Source: Candidatus Endomicrobiellum calonymphae (GTDB lineage: Bacteria > Elusimicrobiota > Endomicrobiia > Endomicrobiales > Endomicrobiaceae). Taken from it: 64,000 nucleotides of DNA. The notes below the pieces were generated by a model. That model worked only from the letters and a program-made list of their open reading frames with translations, was not told the origin of the DNA and made no database searches. The stretch covers positions 62,001 to 126,000 of the forward strand of contig JAISYK010000007.1 in assembly GCA_031269945.1 (NCBI GenBank). Direction: 5' to 3'. Shown piece by piece: positions 1 through 9,012 of this stretch (within the stretch, counting starts at the first letter, position 1; each line of letters opens with the position of its first letter). A program made the translations under genes and the position numbers.

Positions 1-149
1 AAAAAACAGGTCTTAATGGATCTCCAACGCAAGTTATGAAAGTCTTTGTGACTCAGCAGCAAAGAAATTATGGGAAGAAGTTTAGTGGTGATGTAAAAGA
101 GATTGCTGTTGCTTTAGTCAAAAGATTATCTAAGTTAGGAATAGTTTAG
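1..149 (+). CDS. etfB: Electron transfer flavoprotein beta subunit, 3' end (partial)
   Basis: Only the last 48 codons are in the window, in the frame that begins at base 3 and stops at 147-149. The visible C-terminus begins KTGLNGSPTQV, the conserved tail of EtfB, which lies against the FAD domain of EtfA and binds AMP or, in bifurcating forms, a second FAD. The next gene, 170 bases on, is etfA, the expected partner, so the two form an etfBA unit. The catalytic core is off the left edge, so whether it is a bifurcating EtfB cannot be judged here. The identification rests on the GSPT tail and on the neighbour. Confidence 0.85.
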   Translation, partial: KTGLNGSPTQVMKVFVTQQQRNYGKKFSGDVKEIAVALVKRLSKLGIV

Positions 150-319
150 AGATTACAAATTTAGTAGCAATTATTAATAAATTAATAAATGGTTGGGTTA
201 TAACATTTTTTTGTTTGTTAGCATGTTTTCTCGCTAGATTTTGAGCAAAAAAAAGTGTGGCTAACTTTATTTGCTTTTGAATATTTCGAATTCTAAATTT
301 TATTTTAGGGGTTATTTAA

Positions 320-1567
320 GTGGGAAATAGTATAAAAGTAATAGCTAATAAGTGCGTTGGTTGTAAGATGTGCGAGAATAAATGTCCTTTTGGTGCGATC
401 TCGGTACTCGAAAGACCAAAACATAATAAAAAATTTGGGCTTGCAGTTATAGATTTAGACAAATGCACATATTGCGGGTCGTGTGTCTGTACCTGTAAAT
501 TTGATGCAATAAAGTTGAAAAAATGTGAATTACAAACTAAGATTGACAAGATCAAGACTGATAAAAGCTTGTATAAAGGTGTATGGGTTTATGCGGAGCA
601 GAGGCATAGTAAGATACCAAATATTGTATATGAGCTTTTGAATGAAGGTCAAAAACTTGCGGAAAAGCTTGAAACGGTTTTAAGTGCTATTTTAATCGGT
701 AGTGGTATTAAGTCAAAAGCTCAAGAACTGATAAGTAGAGGGGCAAATAAGGTTTATGTTTGTGACGATCCTATTTTTTCTGAGTTTCAAGACGATCCTT
801 ATACTGATGTTTTAACTAAACTTATAGAAAAAGAAAAACCCGAAATTATTTTAATGGGTGCAACAAATATAGGGCGTTCATTTGCGTCACGAGTTGCATC
901 AAAGATTCGTACTGGGCTTACCGCAGATTGTGTTTCGTTAGAAGTGGATCCTGTAACGAAAAATCTTCAACAGACAAGACCGGCTTTTGGAGGAAATGTT
1001 ATGGCGACTATTTTAACTTCAAAGCATCGTCCACAAATGGCTACTGTTAGACATAGGGTTTTTAAGGAAGCTAAAGCAGAAGCAAGGAGAAATGGGGAGA
1101 TTGTTGAGTGTGAAGTGGATGCGCAAACTTTGTTAAATAGAACAAGATTTTTAGGTTTTGTCGAAGATACTGTTAATACTGCTGTCAATCTTAGCGATGC
1201 AAATGTTGTTGTATCTGGCGGAAGGGGGTTGGGTAAGCCAGAAGGCCTTAAGCTCATTAATGAGCTTGCTGAATGTTTGGGTGGGGCTGTAGGTGCTTCA
1301 AGAGTGGCCGTTGATTTTGGTTGGATACCGAATATGTGTCAAGTGGGGCAAACAGGTAGGACTGTATCTCCAAGAGTTTACATTGCCTGTGGAATATCTG
1401 GACAAATTCAGCATATGGTGGGTATGAACTCATCTGATATTATTATTGCAATAAATAAAGATGCGACTTGTCCTATGATGCAAGCTGCATCCTATGCTTT
1501 TGAGGGTGATTTGTATGAAATTATTCCAAACGTAATAAAGGAGATAAAGTTGTTTAGGTCTATTTAA
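320..1567 (+). CDS. etfA: Electron transfer flavoprotein alpha subunit with N-terminal 2[4Fe-4S] ferredoxin domain
   Basis: The 415-residue protein starts at GTG with an AGGGG ribosome-binding site 8 bases upstream. Residues about 7-70 are a bacterial ferredoxin domain with two CxxCxxCxxxC sets (C12, 15, 18, 22 and C49, 52, 55, 59). The rest is EtfA, with a C-terminal FAD domain carrying the GWIPN, VGQTGRTVSP and GISGQIQH motifs. EtfA with such a ferredoxin extension is known from electron-bifurcating acyl-CoA or lactate dehydrogenase complexes such as CarE and LctC of acetogens. It would pass electrons between NADH, ferredoxin and an acyl-CoA or hydroxyacid dehydrogenase. The partner dehydrogenase is not in the window. 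The downstream adhE, 90 bases on, fits fermentative redox balancing. The family assignment is firm; bifurcation is inference. Confidence 0.93.
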   Translation: MGNSIKVIANKCVGCKMCENKCPFGAISVLERPKHNKKFGLAVIDLDKCTYCGSCVCTCKFDAIKLKKCELQTKIDKIKTDKSLYKGVWVYAEQRHSKIPNIVYELLNEGQKLAEKLETVLSAILIGSGIKSKAQELISRGANKVYVCDDPIFSEFQDDPYTDVLTKLIEKEKPEIILMGATNIGRSFASRVASKIRTGLTADCVSLEVDPVTKNLQQTRPAFGGNVMATILTSKHRPQMATVRHRVFKEAKAEARRNGEIVECEVDAQTLLNRTRFLGFVEDTVNTAVNLSDANVVVSGGRGLGKPEGLKLINELAECLGGAVGASRVAVDFGWIPNMCQVGQTGRTVSPRVYIACGISGQIQHMVGMNSSDIIIAINKDATCPMMQAASYAFEGDLYEIIPNVIKEIKLFRSI

Positions 1568-1657
1568 AATTTATAGATAAGTACGGGTTTGGGTTGTATT
1601 GTGGAATTGTAGGGAATAAATATTTATTAATTAAAAAGGGAATGTAGATAGTTAAAA

Positions 1658-4276
1658 ATGAATAATAGAAATGATTTAGATGTGAATGTTGAAGTTGTAG
1701 ATACCTCGGAGATTTTAAAAGTACTTATTCGACGTGTTAAAGAGTCTCAGAAGATATATTCTAATTTTAATCAAGTGCAAGTAGATAAAATTTTTAAGGC
1801 TGCGGCAATGGCTGCTAATCACGAGAGAATTTCTCTTGCTAAGATGGCTGTTGAAGAAACTGAGATGGGAATTGTCGAAGATAAAGTTATTAAGAATCAT
1901 TTTGCTTCTGAATATATTTATAATAAACATAAGAATACTAAAACATGTGGAATTATTAGTGAAAATAAATCGAATGGAATTAAAATTGTTGCTGAATCTA
2001 TAGGTGTTATTGCTGGGATTGTTCCTATTACAAATCCAACTTCTACGGCTATTTTTAAATCTTTAATTTCTCTGAAAACAAGGAATGCTATAATTTTTTC
2101 ACCTCATCCAAGAGCTAAAAAATCTACTATAGCAGCAGCTAAAATAGTGCTTGATGCTGCAATTAAAGCTGGTGCCCCTAGCGATATAATAAGTTGGATT
2201 GATGATCCGTCTTTGGAGTTGACTAGTTTACTTATCACGAATAAATGTATTGATATGATACTAGCTACGGGAGGTTCTGGAATGGTTGAGGCGGCTTATT
2301 CTTCTGGTAAGCCTGCCCTCGGTGTAGGTTCAGGTAATACTCCTGCGATAATTGACGAAACTGCCGATATACGCATGGCTGTTTCATCAATTATTATGTC
2401 AAAGGTTTTTGATAATGGTATGATATGTGCATCTGAACAGTCAATTATAGTCGTTAAAGATGTTTACGATGAGGTTATCAAAGAGTTAAAGCTTCGAGGT
2501 GTATACATTTTAAATAGGCAGGAAAAAGAAAAATTAGCGAGAATTATGCTCATAAAAGGAAAGCTAAACCCTGGTATTGTCGGTCAATCTGCCTGTAAAA
2601 TTGCAGATATTGCTGGGATTGAGGTTCCTTTGGATGTAAAAGTTCTTGCAGGTGAGGTCTCACAGATTAGTTTAGAAGAACAATTTGCACATGAAAAATT
2701 GTCGCCAGTGATAGCAATTTATAAAGCAGAAAATTTCGAAGATTCTGTTAGTAAGGCCTGTAGACTTGTGGAGCTATGTGGTGCAGGACATACATCTTCT
2801 CTTTACACTGACGAAAAAAAAGAGGATAGAATAAATGTATTTGCGAGTAAATTGCAAACAGGAAGGATTTTAATTAATACACCATCTTCTCAGGGAGGAA
2901 TTGGCGATCTATACAATTTCAAATTGGAACCTTCGTTAACGCTTGGATGTGGTTCGTGGGGAGGGAATGCTGTGAGTGAAAATATTGGTGTAAAGCATTT
3001 ATTAAACTATAAGACAGTTGCTGAAAGACGTGAGAATATGTTATGGTTCAAGATTCCGTCGAAAATCTATTTCAAGAGAGGGGCTACGGGTCTAGCATTG
3101 AGCGAACTTAAAGGTAAAAAACGTGCATTTATAGTGACAGATAGATTTCTTTTTAACTCTGGTACAATTTGTAATGTTACGGAAATATTGAAAGAAATTA
3201 ATATTGATTATCAAATGTTTTTTGATGTTGAACCTGATCCAACAATTTCTACATTAAATAAAGCTTTGGCTATGATAAAAATTTATGATCCCGATGTAAT
3301 TATTGCATTTGGTGGAGGATCTCCGATTGACGTAGCAAAGATTGTGTGGTTGATGTATGAACATCCTGAAACTAATTTTAAAAATATTGTCATGCGATTT
3401 ATGGATATTAGAAAAAGAATTTGTGAAATCCCTGAATTAGGAAAAAAAGCACAAATGGTTGTAATTCCTACCACATCGGGTACAGGCTCTGAAGTGACGC
3501 CGTTTGCAGTAATTCAAGATGATGAGACTCACGTTAAGTATACTATTGCAGATTATGCACTTACTCCTAATATGGCAATTATTGATCCAAATTTTGTTGA
3601 TTCTATGCCAAAGAACCTGTGTGCGGCATCTGGTATTGATGCCTTGACACATGCAGTTGAGGCTTACGCATCTGTGCTTGCTACGAACTTCACAAATTCT
3701 CCAGCTTTAGAAGCATTAAAATTAATATTTAGATATCTTCCTCGTTCTTATATGTGGGGAAAAGATGATCCAATTGCAAGAGAAAAAGTTCATTATGCAT
3801 CGACTCTTGCAGGTATGGCATTTGCGAATGCGTTTCTTGGTTTGTGTCATTCAATAGCTCATAAGCTTGGAACGATATTTGGGTTTCCTCATGGAATTGC
3901 AAATGCTTTGGTTATCAACCAGGTTATACGTTATAACGCGACTGACTGTCCTAGAAAGCAGACTATATTCCCTCAGTATAAGTTTCCAAATGCTAAAGCA
4001 AGGTATGGGCAAATCGCAGATGAATTGAATCTCGGTGGTAAAAATGACGATGAAAAAGTTGATTTGTTAATCAATGCTGTGGTACAGCTTAAAAATGATA
4101 TGCAAATTCCACCTTCTATAAAAGATACTGGTATATCAGAAAAAAGTTTTAACGATAAACTGGATGATATTGTTGATTTAGCTTTTGATGATCAATGTAC
4201 CGGAGCCAATCCTGTTTATCCGTTGATGGGCGATATTAAAAATATTCTCATAAAAGCTTATAATGGGGAAGTTTAA
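1658..4276 (+). CDS. adhE: Bifunctional acetaldehyde-CoA/alcohol dehydrogenase AdhE
   Basis: At 872 residues this is about the usual AdhE length (E. coli 891). The N-terminal half is a CoA-acylating aldehyde dehydrogenase with the catalytic cysteine in the DNGMICASEQS motif near residue 257. The C-terminal half, from about residue 455, is an iron-dependent alcohol dehydrogenase with GGGSPIDVAK, TTSGTGSEVTPF and the metal ligands in GIDALTHAVEAY and CHSIAHKLG...FPHG. It reduces acetyl-CoA to ethanol through acetaldehyde and oxidises two NADH, the standard ethanol branch of anaerobic fermentation. The protein forms cytoplasmic filaments (spirosomes) in known cases. All active-site residues I can check are present, so it looks functional. 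It sits alone between etfA and decayed DNA. Confidence 0.96.
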   Translation: MNNRNDLDVNVEVVDTSEILKVLIRRVKESQKIYSNFNQVQVDKIFKAAAMAANHERISLAKMAVEETEMGIVEDKVIKNHFASEYIYNKHKNTKTCGIISENKSNGIKIVAESIGVIAGIVPITNPTSTAIFKSLISLKTRNAIIFSPHPRAKKSTIAAAKIVLDAAIKAGAPSDIISWIDDPSLELTSLLITNKCIDMILATGGSGMVEAAYSSGKPALGVGSGNTPAIIDETADIRMAVSSIIMSKVFDNGMICASEQSIIVVKDVYDEVIKELKLRGVYILNRQEKEKLARIMLIKGKLNPGIVGQSACKIADIAGIEVPLDVKVLAGEVSQISLEEQFAHEKLSPVIAIYKAENFEDSVSKACRLVELCGAGHTSSLYTDEKKEDRINVFASKLQTGRILINTPSSQGGIGDLYNFKLEPSLTLGCGSWGGNAVSENIGVKHLLNYKTVAERRENMLWFKIPSKIYFKRGATGLALSELKGKKRAFIVTDRFLFNSGTICNVTEILKEINIDYQMFFDVEPDPTISTLNKALAMIKIYDPDVIIAFGGGSPIDVAKIVWLMYEHPETNFKNIVMRFMDIRKRICEIPELGKKAQMVVIPTTSGTGSEVTPFAVIQDDETHVKYTIADYALTPNMAIIDPNFVDSMPKNLCAASGIDALTHAVEAYASVLATNFTNSPALEALKLIFRYLPRSYMWGKDDPIAREKVHYASTLAGMAFANAFLGLCHSIAHKLGTIFGFPHGIANALVINQVIRYNATDCPRKQTIFPQYKFPNAKARYGQIADELNLGGKNDDEKVDLLINAVVQLKNDMQIPPSIKDTGISEKSFNDKLDDIVDLAFDDQCTGANPVYPLMGDIKNILIKAYNGEV

Positions 4277-5630
4277 ATGTGTTTTGAAAATAAAAAAGTT
4301 TAGAGTCCTGAAGAAAAACAAATAATAATGATTAAAAGATTACATTTGAAAAAATTCAAGAAAATGGTGAATATATTGTTGTATCTCTTAGGGAACGTGT
4401 GATTCTAAAAGATCGTGTGATGATGGGTTTGGCTTTCACTATAAAAAATGATGGTTGAATGATTAATTTCCAGAATATAAAAAAATCTCTTAAAAGCAGA
4501 AGACCAAATGGAAGTTTGCTTTTAAGTTATAGAAGAGAAGCTGTCCATGAGAGAAGAAGATATGCGTCACATGATAGAATTTTATGTGATGACATATGTA
4601 TGTGATATGTCAAGGGTGTTTGCAGCCTCATATGAACTATATATGAACTGTATGTAAATTAATTTAATGCGATATAAATATAAAAAAAAGGGTCACAATA
4701 GAATAGAATTGGAGGAAAGTGATTAATAGCGTAAAGTTGCAAGGGTTGTAAAATATGTATTACAGAATGTCAATACGGTGTACTATTGTAAAGATGATTG
4801 TTCATTGAGGGAGATAAGATGTGTTTTGTTTGATTGATGTGTGATTAAGAAAAATTGAAATGATCGCAATGAAAATAGGTTATAATTGTTGTACATGCTG
4901 CGAAAAATGTATTGTGAGTTGTGACCTTTTGGTGTTATTCATAAAAAAGTCAAATAGTTGATGTTTAAAGAGGAGTATTATTTTCAGTAAAATAATTATT
5001 GCACTGGTTGCTTTTTTAATTTCTGGACAATTTTGGGAGGACATGTATGAAGCCCGTGTTGTTTGTTGGTAGGGGTTGTTTTTTTTTGATGCGTATTATA
5101 ACAATTCCGTGCTGTGTGGGTTATGTTCGGTTTATAAAAATATTTATCTGAAATAGAGAACTATTTGTATTATATACAAAAATGCCAATTTAATATATAT
5201 TTTATGCAAAAAAAATAAAATTTGAAGTCGTGTCACACAAAGAATGGGAAAGTGTATGGGAACAATGCTAGATTGACTGTGTTGTGAAATAAACTATAAA
5301 GAATTGAGAGTGTTGTTTACTCTAGAAAATATGGATTCAGCGAAGAAACAGTTAAGTAAGATAGTTAGAAATCAGAAATGTACATAAGGGAATTTGATTG
5401 AAGTGGTGAATCGTTAGGGGATATGTGTGATGTGGATGGTAATATGAGGATTTTTATCTTGAATGCTTTGCGAAAAGCTGTAAAAAACTTGTTAGAGTAA
5501 GGATGTATAATTGAAGATGGAGAACAATTTTGAAGTTTGTAGTATGTGGATAATTCAGCGATAGCTTAGTTCATTTTCGATTATTCATATTATGATGAAA
5601 TAAATAACATATCAAAATAGGCAGAGTTGT
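4277..5630 (+). other. Decayed intergenic region of about 1.35 kb
   Basis: No open reading frame of useful length is present on either strand. Short in-frame peptides broken by stops suggest former coding DNA in + orientation. One is near 4370-4460 (fragment ending KDRVMMGLAFTIKNDG before a stop). Another lies near 4490-4640 with a charged helix-like stretch that I could not assign. The only recognisable remnant is the ferredoxin-like part listed separately. From about 4960 to 5630 I see nothing identifiable. The position after etfBA and adhE makes a former redox enzyme plausible. Confidence 0.6.
4725..4950 (+). pseudogene. Remnant of an iron-sulfur (ferredoxin-domain) protein
   Basis: Two ferredoxin-type cysteine clusters can be read. 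At 4738-4782 the translation is CKGCKICITECQYG. At about 4887-4922 it is CCTCCEKCIVSC, and after a one-base frameshift it continues as PFGVIHKK, the normal end of a CxxCxxCxxxCP motif. Between them are several stops. The ancestor was probably a 2[4Fe-4S] ferredoxin or the ferredoxin domain of a larger complex, for example an RnfB-like protein or a hydrogenase subunit. The parent cannot be named from this fragment. Confidence 0.6.
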
Positions 5631-6611
5631 ATGATGAGGGTTTTAGTTACAGGTGCAAATGGTTTCGTCGGAAGTCACATTGTTGAAGCGTTGCTTGAAG
5701 AAAAACACCATGTTATATGTTCCTTAAGAGAGGTTTCGAGCTTAAAATGGATAAGAAATCTATCTCTAGATTATAGATATGGCGATTTAAGGGACAAAAA
5801 TTTTTTAAAAAAAATTGTTAAAGATGTAGACGTTATTATTCATTGTGCTGCTGTTGCCCGTGCGATGATTAAAGATGAGTATTTTAAAACAAATGTAGGA
5901 ATTACTAAAAACTTGTGTGAGGCAATTTTAAAAGTAAATTTCAAATTAAAAAAGTTTATATTTATTTCTTCGCAGGCTGCTATGGGGCCGTCGAAGTCAA
6001 TCGGCTTGAGGAGGCTTACAGATAAAGAAGAACCAGTTTCAGATTATGGGTTAAGTAAGTTTACAGCTGAAAAGGAGATTAAAAAAAAATTGCATGGGAA
6101 GGTATTGTATACTATACTGAGGCCTGCTGCTGTTTATGGACCAAGAGACAAAGATGTATTTGTGTTCTTTAAATTGGTGAATAAACACTTAAGACCTGTA
6201 ACGTTAGTGAAAAGGTTGTTGCAGCTTGTTTATGTAAAGGATGTGGCAAATTCTGTTGTAGCTTGCCTAAAAAATGAAAAAACTAATAATAACTGCTATT
6301 ATCTCGCAGATACTGTTGTATATACGTGGTCTGATGTGGGTAAGATTATATCTCTTTCTGCTGACGTAAAAACAGTTCCTATTCTTATCCCTGATTTTGT
6401 TTTTAAGTTTGTTGGGACGGCAGTGGAACTTTTATCTTATTTTACACAAAAACCTACATTATTAAATAGACAGAAAATCAATGAAATGCTTGAAGGGTAT
6501 TGGATAGCAGATACTGAATCTTCAAAAAGGGATTTGGGTGTTGCTTCTACTTCTCTTGAAGTTGGTTCTAAAATAACATATAATTGGTACTCGAGTAATG
6601 GATTTTTTTAA
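5631..6611 (+). CDS. cerR: NAD(P)-dependent extended SDR, probable 3-ketoceramide (or 3-ketosphinganine) reductase
   Basis: The 326-residue protein has an N-terminal Rossmann fold with TGANGFVG (residues 7-14) and the SDR catalytic set: a Ser in FISSQAAMGP near 113-114 and YGLSK at 139-143. Generic annotation would be NAD-dependent epimerase/dehydratase. It is called CerR here because the next two genes encode serine palmitoyltransferase and a bacterial ceramide synthase-type GNAT protein. In Caulobacter those two act with an extended SDR called CerR to make ceramide. There CerR reduces the 3-keto group after N-acylation. The start is one of two adjacent ATGs (5631 or 5634). The family is certain; the substrate is inferred from context. 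Confidence 0.72.
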   Translation: MMRVLVTGANGFVGSHIVEALLEEKHHVICSLREVSSLKWIRNLSLDYRYGDLRDKNFLKKIVKDVDVIIHCAAVARAMIKDEYFKTNVGITKNLCEAILKVNFKLKKFIFISSQAAMGPSKSIGLRRLTDKEEPVSDYGLSKFTAEKEIKKKLHGKVLYTILRPAAVYGPRDKDVFVFFKLVNKHLRPVTLVKRLLQLVYVKDVANSVVACLKNEKTNNNCYYLADTVVYTWSDVGKIISLSADVKTVPILIPDFVFKFVGTAVELLSYFTQKPTLLNRQKINEMLEGYWIADTESSKRDLGVASTSLEVGSKITYNWYSSNGFF

Positions 6612-6653
6612 GGATTTTATATTGTGTTGGAGTGAAAGAGGGAAAAACGAAAA

Positions 6654-7841
6654 ATGGGCTCTGATATTTTTGAGAAGTGTTTTAATTTTGATGTTGTAGG
6701 CGATCTTAAGATGAAAGGTTTTTATCCTTATTTTCACAAGATTGAATCTGTGCAGGGACCGGAAGTTATAGTTGATGGCGAAAAAAAAGTGGTCGTCTGT
6801 TCTAATAATTATCTGGGACTTGCTAATCATCCTAAAGTTGTTGAAGCTTCTATAGCTGCTATTAAGAAGTACGGTACTTCTTGCACGGGTTCTAGGTTTC
6901 TCAATGGCACTAATGATTTACATGAAAAAGTTGAAAAGAAATTTGCGAGATTTATAGGCAAAGAAGAAGCTATCCTTTTTACAACTGGACATCATTCAAA
7001 CTTAGGAGCTCTCTCAAGTTTAGTAGGAAAAAATGAGGTTTTGATTACGGATAAATTAGATCATGCTTCAATTATAGATGGTTGTCGTTTATCTTTTGGT
7101 GAAATGGTAAGATTTAGGCACAACGATATGTTAGATCTTGAAAGGCAGATTATTAGGTATAAAGGAAGGGGTATGTTAATTGTAGTTGATGGAATTTTTA
7201 GTATGGAAGGTGACATTGCAAATTTACCAGAAATTTTAAGACTTGCAAAAAAATATGCAGCAAGAGTATTTGTTGATGAAGCTCATTCTTTGGGCGTGCT
7301 GGGCGAGAATGGTAGAGGAACCGAGGAATACTTTAATATGGAAGATGATATTGATGTGTTGATGGCTACGGCTTCTAAATCTTTAGCTTCCATTGGTGGC
7401 TTTATTGCTAGCAAAGCTGAAGTTATTAACTACATTAGACATAACGCGAGAACAATGATTTTTACGGCAAGTCTTCCTCCGGCTTGCGTGGGAGCTATAG
7501 ATATGACTTTAGATCTACTTGCTACTGAACCTGAGCGAAGAGTAAGGCTTGTGGAAACTTCTGAGAAAATGAGATCAGCTTTTAAATCTATGGGATATGA
7601 TACAGGGCATTCGCAATCTCCTATTATACCTTTAGTTGTTGGAAGTGATTTAGTTGCTTTTAAAATGTGGAAAATGCTTTTTGACGAAGGAATTTTTGCT
7701 TCGCCTGTTGTTACCCCTGCAGTACAGGAAGGACGTTCTATAATTAGGACAAGTTATATGGCCACTCACTCTGATGATAATTTAAATTTTATTCTTGAAA
7801 GATTTGAAAAAGTTGGTAAGCAGCTTAATGTATTGACTTGA
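6654..7841 (+). CDS. spt: Serine palmitoyltransferase (alpha-oxoamine synthase)
   Basis: This 395-residue protein is a PLP fold-type I alpha-oxoamine synthase. Visible motifs are CSNNYLGLANHP, GSRFLNGT (about 79-86), DHASIIDGCRLSFG, VDGIFSMEGD, VDEAHSLGVLG (Asp208, His211) and the PLP lysine K242 in SKSLASIGGF. A conserved Arg lies in IRTSYMATH. The sequences RFRHNDM, SKSLASIGG and RTSYMATH resemble soluble bacterial serine palmitoyltransferases more than Kbl or BioF as I recall them. It would condense L-serine with an acyl thioester to give 3-ketosphinganine. It lies 42 bases after cerR and 55 bases before the ceramide synthase gene, so co-transcription is likely. The main alternative is glycine C-acetyltransferase, but no threonine dehydrogenase is nearby. 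Confidence 0.82.
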   Translation: MGSDIFEKCFNFDVVGDLKMKGFYPYFHKIESVQGPEVIVDGEKKVVVCSNNYLGLANHPKVVEASIAAIKKYGTSCTGSRFLNGTNDLHEKVEKKFARFIGKEEAILFTTGHHSNLGALSSLVGKNEVLITDKLDHASIIDGCRLSFGEMVRFRHNDMLDLERQIIRYKGRGMLIVVDGIFSMEGDIANLPEILRLAKKYAARVFVDEAHSLGVLGENGRGTEEYFNMEDDIDVLMATASKSLASIGGFIASKAEVINYIRHNARTMIFTASLPPACVGAIDMTLDLLATEPERRVRLVETSEKMRSAFKSMGYDTGHSQSPIIPLVVGSDLVAFKMWKMLFDEGIFASPVVTPAVQEGRSIIRTSYMATHSDDNLNFILERFEKVGKQLNVLT

Positions 7842-7873
7842 AGATGTGTATAGAAAACTATTGTTTAGTAAGA

Positions 7874-7882
7874 GGGGGGGGG
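7874..7882 (+). repeat. Run of nine G within the ribosome-binding site of the ceramide synthase gene
   Basis: Nine consecutive G bases are followed by AG, ending 12 bases before the ATG at 7897. In such AT-rich DNA this is exceptional, and it forms the Shine-Dalgarno element of the downstream gene. Homopolymer runs of this length can slip during replication and change spacing or strength of the ribosome-binding site. Whether this one varies is not visible from a single sequence. Confidence 0.7.
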
Positions 7883-7896
7883 AGTTAGTATATAAA

Positions 7897-9012
7897 ATGA
7901 AAGTGGTAAAAGTAAGTACTAAGAAACAGTTTAAAGAATTTGTTCGCCTACCTTGGAAAATTTATTCAAAAAATAGTTTATGGGTACCGCCGTTGATTTC
8001 GAGTCTTGAAGATGTTTTTTCGAAGGCGAGGAGTCCTTTTTGGTCGCATGCAAAAAACCGACTTTTTTTAGCTTATGATGACAGTGGTAATGTTATTGGG
8101 AGAATTGTAGGTATAGTAGACTATAATTATATAAAGTTTCAAAATGATGAGTGTGGTTTTTTCGGTTTTTTCGAATGTTTTAATAATCCTAAAGCGGCAG
8201 AAGCACTTTTTTTTAATGTAAGGGATTGGCTTAGAGAACAAAATGTGCATAAAATGATGGGACCTATGAATCCGTCGACAAATGATGAATGTGGGTTTTT
8301 GTTAGAAGGATTTGACGTACCGCCGAGTTTTATGATGCCTTATACTCCTCAATATTATTTGCAACTTGCCGAAAAATGTGGTCTTAGAAAAATAAAAGAA
8401 CTTTATGCTTACGATATGGATGTTGCAGAAGATTCTAGAGTTTACAGACTTGAAAGAGCGGTAACGATAGTGAAAAGGAAGCTCCCAACGTTAAAAGTAA
8501 AAACTATGCAAAGAAAAGGGTCGCTTGGAAAATATTTATATGATGTGGTATCAATATATAATCGTGCGTGGGAAAAAAATTGGGGTTTTGTCCCGTGGAG
8601 TAACGAAGAATTTATTGAGCTTGCCTCGAAATTAAAGGTGCTCATGGATCCAGAAATGGTAATAATGGCTACGGTGGCAAGTTCTCCTGTTGGAGTGCTT
8701 ATTTCTTTGCCTGATTATAATCAAGTTCTAAAGAAACTTAATGGCAAGCTTTTCCCTTTTGGAATCTTAAAATTTTTGTATTATAGAAAGAAGATAAATA
8801 GCTTGAGACTTATGGTCATGGGAGTTTTAAAAGAGTATAGGCACAAGGGTATCGAAGCCGTTATGTATGAAAAAGGTCTTAAAAATGCAATTCGGAATGG
8901 TTATAAACATTGTGAACTTTCGTGGGTGCTTGATGATAATGTAATGACACAACGTGCTATTGAGATGATGAATGGCAAAATATGTAAAAAATATGCTGTA
9001 TATGGCGATTGA
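7897..9012 (+). CDS. cerS: GNAT-fold N-acyltransferase, probable bacterial ceramide synthase (bCerS)
   Basis: The protein is 371 residues from the ATG at 7897, chosen because a G-rich ribosome-binding site lies just upstream. An in-frame GTG at 7846 would add 17 residues and leave only 4 bases after spt. Conserved blocks are SLWVPPLI, GFFGFFEC, GPMNPSTNDECG and MMPYTPQYY in the N-terminal half. A GNAT acyl-CoA-binding segment with RHKGIEAVMYEKGL lies near the C-terminus. This is the acyltransferase family shown in Caulobacter to N-acylate the sphingoid base, unrelated to eukaryotic ceramide synthases. The neighbouring spt and cerR support that role. No acyl carrier protein or glycosyl/phospho-head-group enzyme is seen nearby. 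Confidence 0.75.
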   Translation: MKVVKVSTKKQFKEFVRLPWKIYSKNSLWVPPLISSLEDVFSKARSPFWSHAKNRLFLAYDDSGNVIGRIVGIVDYNYIKFQNDECGFFGFFECFNNPKAAEALFFNVRDWLREQNVHKMMGPMNPSTNDECGFLLEGFDVPPSFMMPYTPQYYLQLAEKCGLRKIKELYAYDMDVAEDSRVYRLERAVTIVKRKLPTLKVKTMQRKGSLGKYLYDVVSIYNRAWEKNWGFVPWSNEEFIELASKLKVLMDPEMVIMATVASSPVGVLISLPDYNQVLKKLNGKLFPFGILKFLYYRKKINSLRLMVMGVLKEYRHKGIEAVMYEKGLKNAIRNGYKHCELSWVLDDNVMTQRAIEMMNGKICKKYAVYGD

